This document shows positions 16,312 through 23,676 of a stretch of DNA of 40,151 nt, in pieces; positions within the stretch are counted from its first letter, which is position 1; every line of letters begins with the position of its first letter. Under the pieces are notes generated by a model. The model did not search any database, had not been told where the DNA came from, and saw only the letters and a list, made by a program, of their open reading frames with translations. A program made the translations under genes and the position numbers. This DNA is from an uncultured Faecalibacterium sp. Its GTDB lineage: Bacteria; Bacillota; Clostridia; Oscillospirales; Ruminococcaceae. The stretch is from assembly GCA_934525325.1 (NCBI GenBank), contig CAKSZE010000010.1, positions 1 through 40,151 of the forward strand, given 5' to 3'.

Positions 16312-16352
16312 AGGGGATTGACCGCTCCTTTCTTGATGGTACTGTACAGCCC

Positions 16353-16385
16353 AAAAAAGCGGAGGCGGTAAAAACCGCCCCCGCT
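16353..16385 (-). terminator. Intra-operon terminator after the sugar-binding-protein gene
   Basis: On the minus strand, AGCGG..GGCGGT pairs with ACCGCC..CCGCT (16358-16385) and is followed by TTTTTT. It would let part of the transcripts stop after the binding-protein gene. Confidence 0.75.
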
Positions 16386-16398
16386 GGGCAGGGCTTAA

Positions 16399-17769
16399 TT
16401 ACTCGATGATATTGGCGCGCATCTGGTCGCTTGCGGACTTGATGCCGTCGATCCACTGCTGCTCGGTCATGCTGCCGGACACCAGAGAGTTGACAGGGTC
16501 GAAGAACACGGTGCGCACTTCCACGCCGGGGATGGCGCTGAAGGCTGCAAAGTTGCCCATGGCGGCCTTTGCGCCGTTGTCGTAGATGGAGTAGAACATC
16601 TTGTTGTCGCCTTCCAGGCTGTCGGCGATGCCCAGCACAGGCTGGATCGCGCCGCTCTCGGCAAACAGCTTGCAGGCTTCGTCGCTGTACAGGTAAGCCA
16701 CGAACTGCTTGGCGGCATCCTGATGCTCCGCACCGGCGGGGATCCATGCCTGCTCGAACCAGGTGTAGCTGTAGCTGTCGCCGCCGGCCTTGACAGCGGG
16801 CAGGGCGGTCATGCCCCACTCAAAGCCGTCTGCACGGGGAGCCTCGGCCATCTCGCCCACGATCCAGGTGCCGTTGGGCATGAACAGGGCCTTGTTGTCC
16901 AGCACCAGCTGCTGGTTCTGGGTAAAGTCCTGATCGTTGGCCTGTGCGGGGGTGATGGGGTTGGTGTAGGAAGCCAGCTTTGCCACGATATCAAAGCAGG
17001 TCTTTGCCTCGGGGGTGTCCCAGATGCCCTCGGTGTAGTGGGTGGCCTTGTTGAAGAAGTCGGGGCCGCCTGCGGCGTACATCAGTGCGTAGAAGAAGGC
17101 GTCGAAGTAGCCGGTGGTGGGGTAGGTGAACAGGTAGGTGCCCTCAGCGGCAGCCTTGTCGCCCAGTGCCCACATCTCGTCCCAGGTCTTGGGCACGTCC
17201 CAGCCCTTTTCCTTCAGGAAACCGGCGTTGTAGAACAGGCCGCAGGGGCTGTAGAACATGGGAGCCAGATAGGTCTTGCCATCGCCGTAGGGGTTGGTCA
17301 GGGAGGTGTCGGTAAAGCCGCCGGCGATCTTCTCGCTCACCTTCTTGCTCTCGCCGGGCACGGTCATGCTCAGCACATCGGTGATGTCGGCGATCAGGTT
17401 GCCCTTGATGAACTGCTCGGTCAGGGCAGCCTCACGGCCGGTAGCCAGATGGACAACGTCGGGGTAGTCGCCGCCCTGCATGGAGGGGCCGATGACGTCC
17501 TCCAGCTTTTTGTCGGTGGTCAGGTCTACCTTGATGCCGGTCTGGGCGGTGAAAGCCTCGGTGACCTTCTTCCACATCTCCGCGCCGTAGCCGGTCTCGA
17601 TGGCGGCAACCTTGATGGTGACGTCCGCAGCCACTGCGGAAGAAGCAGCGGCAGAGGATGCCGTGCTGGACGCGGTAGAGCTGGAAGAGCCGCCGCAGGC
17701 AGCCAGACCCAGTGCAGCGGCACCCACACCGGCTGCCTTCAGGAAATTACGACGAGAAATACGATTCAT
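16399..17769 (-). CDS. Sugar ABC transporter substrate-binding lipoprotein
   Basis: This 456-residue solute-binding protein family 1 (CUT1) lipoprotein starts MNRISRRNFLKAAGVG, a twin-arginine-type signal, with lipobox LAAC. A Ser/Thr/Ala-rich linker leads into the binding domain. It captures an oligosaccharide outside the cell and delivers it to the two permeases that follow; GH112 in the same operon points to galacto-N-biose/lacto-N-biose. The start follows GGAGG at 8 nt; an in-frame upstream extension crosses the leader hairpin and is rejected. It has its own promoter and is followed by an attenuating terminator. Confidence 0.92.
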   Translation of the reverse strand: MNRISRRNFLKAAGVGAAALGLAACGGSSSSTASSTASSAAASSAVAADVTIKVAAIETGYGAEMWKKVTEAFTAQTGIKVDLTTDKKLEDVIGPSMQGGDYPDVVHLATGREAALTEQFIKGNLIADITDVLSMTVPGESKKVSEKIAGGFTDTSLTNPYGDGKTYLAPMFYSPCGLFYNAGFLKEKGWDVPKTWDEMWALGDKAAAEGTYLFTYPTTGYFDAFFYALMYAAGGPDFFNKATHYTEGIWDTPEAKTCFDIVAKLASYTNPITPAQANDQDFTQNQQLVLDNKALFMPNGTWIVGEMAEAPRADGFEWGMTALPAVKAGGDSYSYTWFEQAWIPAGAEHQDAAKQFVAYLYSDEACKLFAESGAIQPVLGIADSLEGDNKMFYSIYDNGAKAAMGNFAAFSAIPGVEVRTVFFDPVNSLVSGSMTEQQWIDGIKSASDQMRANIIE

Positions 17770-17805
17770 AACAGTAGCCTCCATCATTTTGTTCCGTTCA
17801 AAACC

Positions 17806-17836
17806 CAGCCCGGGCAAACAGGCCTTGCCCGGGCTG
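17806..17836 (-). promoter_or_regulatory. 5'-leader hairpin of the GH112 importer operon
   Basis: A perfect 12-bp stem CAGCCCGGGCAA/TTGCCCGGGCTG with a 7-nt loop begins about 10 nt after the expected transcription start and about 35 nt before the binding-protein ATG. It has no U-tract, so it is more likely a 5' stabiliser or a binding site than a terminator. Confidence 0.55.
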
Positions 17837-17853
17837 TGTACTCTTCTGGCTCT

Positions 17854-17882
17854 AATATAGAGGTTTTCCCTTTTGGGCACAA
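17854..17882 (-). promoter_or_regulatory. Promoter of the GH112 importer operon
   Basis: On the minus strand, TTGTGC (17877-17882), a 17-nt spacer and TATATT (17854-17859). Confidence 0.65.
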
Positions 17883-18267
17883 GGGGTTTGTTGTTTTGCT
17901 TTTTATAATTCTTGCTTTCCGAAAATTTATTCCAGCAAAAGTGCTAAATTTATAGGGGCGCTTTTGGTGAGTTTTCCCGAGAGTGTAACCTTTCTGACAT
18001 GTTTTGCGCTTTTTCACGAGATAAAAGTATCCAACAAATCTAAAAATAAGGCAGGCTGTTTTGGGAGAGTCCCCGTTATGACGGGGCAAAGGAAAGGGAA
18101 GAGTGCACCGGAAGCGGTACGGCGGTTTTATTATTTTGCGTTTTATTTTATAAATTTTGCGGTGCTGCTTTCTGACAGGCGAACGGCAGCTGCAAGACAG
18201 GGAGTATGCAGCTGCCGCTGCGGTGCAGCCGCGCAGGGCGCTCTCCCGCGCTGCCGCTAATTTTCAC

Positions 18268-18296
18268 TTTACAAACGCCGCAAGAACCGTTACAAT
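18268..18296 (+). promoter_or_regulatory. Promoter of the DUF3048 gene pair
   Basis: TTTACA (18268-18273), a 17-nt spacer and TACAAT (18291-18296). Confidence 0.65.
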
Positions 18297-18401
18297 TACA
18301 ATCAAAGCAGTGCCGAAAGGCCGTTCGTTTTCATCCACCGTGCGCAACCGTTCCGACAGCGCCGGGGCTGCGCAGAACGCTCTGATCAGGAGGTTTTTTG
18401 C

Positions 18402-19625
18402 ATGAAAAAGATCACACGCCGTACCGTTCTCCGTGCCTCGGGGCTGGCAGCCGCCTCGCTGGCTCTGTCCGGCTGCGCACCCACCGGCAGCGCTTGTGTG
18501 GGCAACGGCTTTTCCGACTGGCTGCAGCAGACCTTCGGAAAGGATGGCAGCGCCGCTTCTTCTGAAAGCACCGGGGATGCAGCCCCGGACGCCGGAGCGG
18601 CGTCTGAAGCCCCGGCAGAAAGCGCCGACAGCGGTCTGCCCGCCTACAACGCCGACCCGCTTACTGGCGAGCCCCGCCGCAGCAATGGCCGCATGGTGGG
18701 TGTGATGGTGAACAACATCAGCAACACCCAGCGGCAGAACGCCCGCCCGCAGCGCGGCCTTGGCTCTGCCGACCTGCTCATCGAGAGCAAGGTGGAGGGC
18801 GGCATCACCCGCTTCTGCGCGGTGTACCATGACGCCAACGCTATCCCGGAGGTGGGTCCGCTGCGCTCTGGCCGCGACCAGTTTTTGCAGCTGCTCATGC
18901 CGTGGCAGGCGCTATACTACCACGATGGCGAAAGCGCCCCCTGCACCAAGTTCATCAACGTGTACAACTACTCCGGCCTGAACATCGGCGGCAAGAGCTA
19001 CTTTGATACCCCCACCCATCCTCATGTGGCGCACCGCGACAGCCGGGGACGCGATGTGGCGTATGAGCACACCGAGTTTACCTCCGGTGCCGAGATCCGG
19101 CAGGCCGCTGCCAACGCGGGCATCGGGCTGCAATACCCCTACGAGAGCACCTTCTTCCGCTTTGCGGACTACCGCACCGGCGCAGAGAACAAGATGTCCG
19201 GTGCTGCCGCCGCCAAGACCATCAACATCGTGCACTCGGACAGCTACAAGACCACCTTCAGCTACAACCGCTGGGAACACCTTTATAAAATGTCCATGTA
19301 CAGCCGCGCCGCCGGTGCTTTTGAAAACACCGTGGACGAGCTGACCGGCAAGCAGCTTGGTTTTACCAACCTGCTGGTCTGCTTTGCGGGCATCGCGGAC
19401 TACCCCGGCGACTCCGGCGGCGTGCAGCAGGTGGACTATGTGTCCGGCGGCGAGGCCTATCTCTTCACCCGGGGCGCAGTGCAGCACGGCACATGGCAAA
19501 AGGCATCCCCGGAGCACCCGCTCAAGGTCTATGCCGCCGACGGCAGCGAGCTGTGCTTCAACCGCGGCAAGACCTATCTGGCCATCGTGGACGACGACGA
19601 GTGGCAAAACTTCAACTATCAGTAA
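18402..19625 (+). CDS. DUF3048 (YerB-like) lipoprotein
   Basis: This 407-residue lipoprotein has signal MKKITRRTVLRASGLAAAS, with a twin arginine, and lipobox LSGC. A low-complexity Ala/Ser/Glu linker runs to about residue 80. DUF3048 then follows, with DPLTGEP, VMVNN, ADLLIESKVEGGITRF and PEVGPLRSGRDQF. A C-terminal DUF3048_C-like part ends LAIVDDDEWQNF. It resembles B. subtilis YerB, whose biochemical role I do not know. AGGAGG lies 8 nt before the ATG. A second DUF3048-like gene follows 12 nt later, so the two form an operon. Confidence 0.85.
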   Translation: MKKITRRTVLRASGLAAASLALSGCAPTGSACVGNGFSDWLQQTFGKDGSAASSESTGDAAPDAGAASEAPAESADSGLPAYNADPLTGEPRRSNGRMVGVMVNNISNTQRQNARPQRGLGSADLLIESKVEGGITRFCAVYHDANAIPEVGPLRSGRDQFLQLLMPWQALYYHDGESAPCTKFINVYNYSGLNIGGKSYFDTPTHPHVAHRDSRGRDVAYEHTEFTSGAEIRQAAANAGIGLQYPYESTFFRFADYRTGAENKMSGAAAAKTINIVHSDSYKTTFSYNRWEHLYKMSMYSRAAGAFENTVDELTGKQLGFTNLLVCFAGIADYPGDSGGVQQVDYVSGGEAYLFTRGAVQHGTWQKASPEHPLKVYAADGSELCFNRGKTYLAIVDDDEWQNFNYQ

Positions 19626-19637
19626 GGGGAGAGACCC

Positions 19638-20714
19638 ATGAAACGCAAATGGAGCCTGCGCCTTGGTGCAGCCGTGCTGTGCGCGGTGCTGCTGGGCAGC
19701 TGCGGGAGCACCGCCGCTGCGCCTGCAGAAAGCACCGCCCCGGCAGACCCGCTTACCGGGCAGCAGCTGCTGTACCCGGAGCAGCGGGCGGCGGCGGTGG
19801 TCATTGAGAACACCACCGGCAGCACCACGCAATGGGGTATCGGCAGCGCTTCGGTGGTGCTGGAAGCCCTGACCGAGAGCGGCAGCTCCACGGAACTGTG
19901 TCTGGTGTATCCCGCCCTCAGCGCCATGCCCGTGGTAGGGCCGGTGACGCGCGGGCAGGACTTATACTGGCGGCTGCTCAGCGGGCAGCAGGTGCTGCCC
20001 ATCCAGTGCGGCAGCAGCGCATACGCCAAGCGGTATCTGGAATACTATAACCTCCGCGCGGTGGACGCGCAGGAGGTGGGGCGCAACGCCTTTGTCAGCA
20101 CCGGTTACAGCTGGAACAGCACGCCCCTGTGGCGCACCAGCGGCAAAGCCGTTTCCTCGGTGCTGGACAGCCTGAACATCTCTGCCGCCGTGAACCAGAG
20201 CACTTCCGGCAGCGAGAGCGAAACGGCAGGCATGCTGCCCGCCCTGCTGCCCCAGCGGGATACCGGGCATCTGCCGGACGCGACCGCCGCAGATGCGGTA
20301 AGAGTGACCGTGAATTTCCAGTCCGGCGGTGCTACCGGCTTTGTCTATGATGACGCCCTTGCCACCTATGGGATGCTGCACGCCGACGGCACCCCCCAGC
20401 TGGATGCCAACACCGGCACACAGGCAGCCTTTGACAACCTGCTCATCCTGTACAGCGGCTCTTCCCTGCGGGACGACGGCCGCACGCTGGACTACGACCT
20501 TTCCATGGGCGGCGGCGTCTGGCTGAACGGCGGACACCTGTGGCAGATCACATGGACACAGGGCACCCGGAGCACCTTTGCTATTTACGACTCCAACGGC
20601 AAGCCGCTGAATCTCCCGGCAGGGCGCAGTTACATTGCTCTGCTTTCCAGCCTTACCGGGCAGGAGCTGCTGGTGCAAAGCAGCACCGGCGAAGCGCTGG
20701 TGGGCGCCGGTTGA
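19638..20714 (+). CDS. Second, divergent DUF3048-like lipoprotein
   Basis: This 358-residue lipoprotein has an ordinary Sec signal (MKRKWSLRLGAAVLCAVLLG) and lipobox LGSC. It keeps DUF3048 landmarks: ADPLTGQ, AAVVIENT, ASVVLEALTESGSSTELCLVYPA and PVVGPVTRGQD. It diverges elsewhere, and no catalytic motif is evident. It is co-transcribed with the upstream paralogue. The two differ in signal type, twin-arginine-like against Sec. Function is unknown; a cell-surface role is inferred from the lipoprotein signal. Confidence 0.8.
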   Translation: MKRKWSLRLGAAVLCAVLLGSCGSTAAAPAESTAPADPLTGQQLLYPEQRAAAVVIENTTGSTTQWGIGSASVVLEALTESGSSTELCLVYPALSAMPVVGPVTRGQDLYWRLLSGQQVLPIQCGSSAYAKRYLEYYNLRAVDAQEVGRNAFVSTGYSWNSTPLWRTSGKAVSSVLDSLNISAAVNQSTSGSESETAGMLPALLPQRDTGHLPDATAADAVRVTVNFQSGGATGFVYDDALATYGMLHADGTPQLDANTGTQAAFDNLLILYSGSSLRDDGRTLDYDLSMGGGVWLNGGHLWQITWTQGTRSTFAIYDSNGKPLNLPAGRSYIALLSSLTGQELLVQSSTGEALVGAG

Positions 20715-21082
20715 TCTCCGGCAACGGGGTGATTTTGAATGCGCTCCGCGTGGAAGGTTCTGCTTGCCGAGGGATGTTCTCTTTTGGTGGCAAAAGAGAA
20801 CCAGAAAACCACCAGCGATTTCGACGCGCTGGAGCCACGAAAAAGGGGCTGCTCGCCCCTTTTAACCCCAAAGAAGTGGGCTACACCGGAAAAAACTGAA
20901 GATTCACGCCTGTTCGGCGTGAAGATCTTTTAACCGTTTTTTCCGGCTCCGCTGATTTAAAGCCCCTCAGTCGCTGCGCGACAGCTCCCCCAAGGGGGAG
21001 CGGGCACGCCCGCAGCGCCGCGCTTTCGCAGAAAGCGGCGCTGCAAATGCCGTTTTCCTCTACGACCCCTCCTGTGAAAATA

Positions 21083-21116
21083 GCGATTGTCGCGGCCCGC
21101 AGGCCGCGACAATCGC
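21083..21116. repeat. Perfect 15-bp hairpin with CGCA loop, copy 2
   Basis: Arms 21083-21097 and 21102-21116 pair perfectly around CGCA. The stem has no similarity to that in copy 1 (216-249), but length, loop and the preceding TGAAAATA are the same. Confidence 0.75.
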
Positions 21117-21135
21117 GAAATTAAAAATAATTCTT

Positions 21136-21169
21136 CCGCTGATTATGGCCAGAGCACAGCGGAGGCCAT
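21136..21169. ncRNA. Predicted H-type pseudoknot in repeat copy 2
   Basis: Stem 1 pairs CCGCT (21136-21140) with AGCGG (21158-21162). Stem 2 pairs ATGGCC (21145-21150) with GGCCAT (21164-21169), crossing stem 1. In copy 1 the matching elements are CCGC/GCGG and ATGCGC/GCGCAT, so stem 2 shows two compensatory changes. Whether it acts as RNA or as DNA is not known. Confidence 0.5.
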
Positions 21170-21234
21170 TTCAAATCGTCTCGACCTCGGAGAAATCTGG
21201 CATCGCGCAGCGATGACTGAGAGGGTTTCAACAA

Positions 21235-21273
21235 AAAAGAGCCATTGCACGCAACTTGTGCAATGGCTCTTTT
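21235..21273 (-). terminator. Terminator of the SRRSFLK protein gene
   Basis: A perfect 16-bp stem AAAAGAGCCATTGCAC/GTGCAATGGCTCTTTT has a 7-nt loop and a T-rich tail on the minus strand. Confidence 0.88.
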
Positions 21274-21282
21274 GCTATACTG

Positions 21283-21888
21283 TTACAGGTCCACCACGCT
21301 GCCGACCTCGGCGGGGGTGGTGGGGACGGGGCCCAGAGCGGCTTCATCGGCATCGCGGCGCACCGTAAAGATAGCGCTGCGCCCGGCGGCAAAGTCCGGG
21401 TGCCAGGTCAGCTCAAGGGTCTGCCAGTCCTCCGGCACGGCGCAGAAACAGTGCAGCAGCGCACCGCGCCCGGCGGCAAGGTTCAGGGTGAACACCGAGG
21501 CATCTGCCGCGTTCTCGCTGTACAGCGGGGCGGCAAAGCTGCCGCAGGGCACGCTCTGGCCGTTGCAGGCAGCGGTCACGCCGGTGCCCATGCTGTACAG
21601 CTGCTCCCGGGTATGCAGTCCCCGGCTTTGCAGATAGCTGGTATCCACCGGCAGGCTGGCTGCCGAAAGGTTTTCCACCGAGAGGTACACCAGCACGCCG
21701 CCCAGCTCCGGTGCCGGGGCATAGCCCAGCAGCTCCACGGCAGCTTTGCCGTCCAGCAGGGCAGGCTCGCCCGCAAGACACGGCTGCTGCGCCGCAGCAC
21801 AGACCCCGGTAAGCAGCGCAGCCGCAAGGCTGACCGCACCGGAACCGGCACATTTCAGGAATGACCGGCGGGAGATGGATTGGGACAT
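21283..21888 (-). CDS. Small SRRSFLK-signal exported protein with unusual lipobox
   Basis: This 201-residue protein begins MSQSISRRSFLKCAGSGAV, a twin-arginine-type signal nearly identical to those of the proteins at 24484, 25272 and 25831. Where those have LLGGC or LLTGC, this one has LLTGVC, with Val before Cys, so lipidation is doubtful. The mature part looks like a beta-sandwich (VLVYLSVENLS, AAPLYS, VPEDWQTLELTWHPDF). The phrase VPxDWxxLxxTxxPxF is shared with the 24484 protein (VPKDWKQLKVTYVPTF). No enzymatic motif is seen. GGAGGA precedes the ATG. Confidence 0.75.
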   Translation of the reverse strand: MSQSISRRSFLKCAGSGAVSLAAALLTGVCAAAQQPCLAGEPALLDGKAAVELLGYAPAPELGGVLVYLSVENLSAASLPVDTSYLQSRGLHTREQLYSMGTGVTAACNGQSVPCGSFAAPLYSENAADASVFTLNLAAGRGALLHCFCAVPEDWQTLELTWHPDFAAGRSAIFTVRRDADEAALGPVPTTPAEVGSVVDL

Positions 21889-21930
21889 GACAGCGTTCCT
21901 CCTGTATACGATACAATACACTACCCTTTA

Positions 21931-21959
21931 ACAATAAAGGATTCTGCGCGTTCTGTCAA
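21931..21959 (-). promoter_or_regulatory. Promoter of the 21283 gene
   Basis: On the minus strand, TTGACA (21954-21959), a 17-nt spacer and TATTGT (21931-21936). Confidence 0.7.
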
Positions 21960-21986
21960 GGGGCAGCGGGAAACTGTAACCCTTTC

Positions 21987-22661
21987 TTATTCGTAGGCTT
22001 CGTTCTCCTCGGCCTCGGCCTGCCCCTGCAGGGTGTCGGCGTAGCCAAAGGGTACGATGTCGATGGCCTCCACCAGCTTGTCCCGCATCCACAGCTGCAC
22101 ATCGGTCTGCACGGTGTAGCCGCAGCCCGGGTCTGCCATCCACTGCTCGGGGCGGCGGGTGGGCACGGCGCGCTGGCTGAGCATACTCATGATTACGCCG
22201 CCGTGGGTCACGCAGGCGGCCTCGGTAACGTCCATACGGATCATGTACTCAAACAGCTTCATAAGGCTGTCGGCGCAGCGGGCGTGGAACTGCTCGGTGG
22301 GCTCTGCGCCCTCCGGCAGATAGCCGGAGCCCGGGGTGATCCACTTTTTAAAGTCCTCGTCGTGCACGAGCTCTTTCACGGGACGCCCCTCAAACTTGCC
22401 AAAACCGGCCTCCCGCAGATCGTGCACCGTAAACTGGTGGGCAGCCCCGGGGAACAGGATGTTGGCAGTCTCCACCGCACGCAGCAGCGGGGAGGAAAAA
22501 ACGGTGTCTACCTGCGGGTAGTCGAACCGCTCCTTCAGGTCGGCCAGCTGAGCGCGGCCCTCGTCGCACAGGGGCAGGTCGGTGCCGCTGCCGATGTACA
22601 GGCCTTGCAGATTGCCCGCGGTTATGCCGTGGCGGATGAGATGAAGCTTGAAGGTTTTCAT
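21987..22661 (-). CDS. Histidine phosphatase superfamily protein
   Basis: This 224-residue phosphoglycerate-mutase-like phosphatase has LIRHGIT with catalytic His11 (Arg10), SSPLLRAVETA with Arg61, and VTHGGV with His153. It probably removes phosphate from a small metabolite such as a sugar phosphate or cobalamin/nucleotide intermediate; specificity is not visible. It is cytoplasmic. The tail is acidic (QAEAEENEAYE). It starts 38 nt after the LRR lipoprotein with no terminator between, so the two are probably co-transcribed. Confidence 0.85.
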   Translation of the reverse strand: MKTFKLHLIRHGITAGNLQGLYIGSGTDLPLCDEGRAQLADLKERFDYPQVDTVFSSPLLRAVETANILFPGAAHQFTVHDLREAGFGKFEGRPVKELVHDEDFKKWITPGSGYLPEGAEPTEQFHARCADSLMKLFEYMIRMDVTEAACVTHGGVIMSMLSQRAVPTRRPEQWMADPGCGYTVQTDVQLWMRDKLVEAIDIVPFGYADTLQGQAEAEENEAYE

Positions 22662-22699
22662 GAATCACACCTCTTTTGGTTTAAAATTACGGATGGGGC

Positions 22700-23263
22700 T
22701 TAGCCCTCGGCGTAGTTGACCTCCACGGTAGCGGGGAACACGTTCATGTCCAGACGGCAGTTGTCGCGGATGGTCACGCTGGTCAGGGCGTTGCAGTCCT
22801 TGAATGCGCCGGTCTTGATGTAGCCCACGCTCAGGGGGATGTTGACCTCGGTCAGGGCGGTGCAGCCGTTGAAAGCGCCGGCCTCGATGTACTCCACGCC
22901 GTCGGCGATGTTCACGGTGGTCAGGGCAGTGCAGTCCTTGAAGGCGGTAGCGCCCACGCTGGTAACGGTGCCCTCCACCTCAACGGTGGTGATCTGGTCG
23001 GCCTGTGCTGCCCAGGGAGCCGGAGCGTCCTTGGTGAAGTTGGTCATACGGCCGGTGCCGCTGATGGTCAGGGTGCCGTCAGCCAGTGCCCAGGTCACGC
23101 CCTCGCCGCAGCTGTTGTTGACAGCAGCGGTAGAAGCAGCCACAGAAGAAGCGGCTGCGGAAGAAGCAGTGGACTTGGAACCGCCGCAGCCGGTCAGGGC
23201 GATGGCGGCGATCAGGACAGCAGCGGCAGCGCTGCACAGACGGACTTTGCGCTCGAGTTTCAT
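22700..23263 (-). CDS. BspA-like leucine-rich-repeat lipoprotein
   Basis: This 187-residue lipoprotein has a Sec signal with lipobox ALTGC, a Ser/Ala linker, a strand-rich segment (TWALADGTLTISGTG) and three or so LRR_5 repeats. The repeat pattern is AFKDCTALTTVNI, AFNGCTALTEVNI and AFKDCNALTSVTI. BspA-type LRR proteins of gut bacteria are surface proteins that bind host or bacterial partners. This one is short, with few repeats. It is expressed from the extended -10 promoter upstream and leads into the histidine phosphatase gene. Confidence 0.85.
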   Translation of the reverse strand: MKLERKVRLCSAAAAVLIAAIALTGCGGSKSTASSAAASSVAASTAAVNNSCGEGVTWALADGTLTISGTGRMTNFTKDAPAPWAAQADQITTVEVEGTVTSVGATAFKDCTALTTVNIADGVEYIEAGAFNGCTALTEVNIPLSVGYIKTGAFKDCNALTSVTIRDNCRLDMNVFPATVEVNYAEG

Positions 23264-23365
23264 GATGAAGTTTCCTCTTTCCTATTCTTGGTATATTACC
23301 TTTTATAGCGTCTGCCTTGCCCTTTGCGGATTTGTGCGCCGGTCAAGTACAGTCGCCAAGAAGAG

Positions 23366-23394
23366 ATTATAGCACAAACTTTAGAAAGATGGAA
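23366..23394 (-). promoter_or_regulatory. Promoter of the LRR lipoprotein operon
   Basis: On the minus strand, TGC followed by a perfect TATAAT (23366-23371) gives an extended -10. A weak TTCCAT lies at 17 nt. Confidence 0.55.
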
Positions 23395-23542
23395 CCACCC
23401 ATTTGAAAATTTTTTGTTTCGAAAAAGATATACTTTCACAACAGCTGTCGGCTTTCTGCCGCAGCGGAAACACAAAATCTATGTGTTAATACCCATAGTT
23501 TAGCATAGATGTGGGGCCACGGGCAAGACTTTTGACAATAAT

Positions 23543-23608
23543 GACGAAAAAAGACGAAAAATATCGGCATTTTTCTTGCTTTACAAGTCGTTTTCCAATG
23601 TGTATAAT
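23543..23608 (+). promoter_or_regulatory. Promoter and direct-repeat site of the XRE regulator
   Basis: TTTACA (23580-23585), a 17-nt spacer and TATAAT (23603-23608). Upstream, GACGAAAAA occurs twice with 10-nt periodicity (23543-23551 and 23553-23561), one helical turn apart, as expected for a regulator site. Confidence 0.55.
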
Positions 23609-23676
23609 CAACCTGTTGTAAACCAAAAACAAGGATATCACTAAAAAATCCCTTCGGATATTGAGGAGAGCACACC

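Larger units (their letters stand above)
17770..18401. other. Divergent intergenic region, sugar importer / DUF3048
   Basis: This 632-nt region holds the minus-strand promoter and leader hairpin of the importer operon (17806-17882). An AT-rich middle shows no credible gene. A 10-bp hairpin GGCAGCTGCA/TGCAGCTGCC lies at 18185-18216. The plus-strand promoter of the DUF3048 genes is at 18268-18296. I see no riboswitch I can name. Confidence 0.6.
20771..21183. repeat. Composite structured intergenic repeat, copy 2
   Basis: Same block order and orientation as 51-315: GGGGCTGCTCGCCCC (about 20845-20859), a long hairpin with outer stem CCGGAAAAAAC/GTTTTTTCCGG (20886-20946), the 31-nt identical block (20961-20991), TGAAAATA plus a 15-bp hairpin (21075-21116), AATTAAAAATAATT (21119-21132), and a pseudoknot (21136-21169). 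This copy has about 65 nt more between blocks 3 and 4, filled by a hairpin GCAGCGCC..GGCGCTGC (about 21011-21043). It also has a left extension with a hairpin GTTCTCTTTTG/CAAAAGAGAAC. The region 20715-21282 has no credible gene. Confidence 0.8.
23264..23676. other. Divergent intergenic region, LRR lipoprotein / XRE regulator
   Basis: This 413-nt region contains the minus-strand extended -10 promoter (about 23366-23394), an AT-rich middle, two direct repeats GACGAAAAA (23543-23561) and the plus-strand promoter (23580-23608). No credible gene is seen. Confidence 0.6.

Noticed and set aside
17784..18089. Minus-strand small gene upstream of the sugar-binding protein
   Set aside because: It overlaps the promoter and leader hairpin, has no ribosome site and no recognisable sequence.
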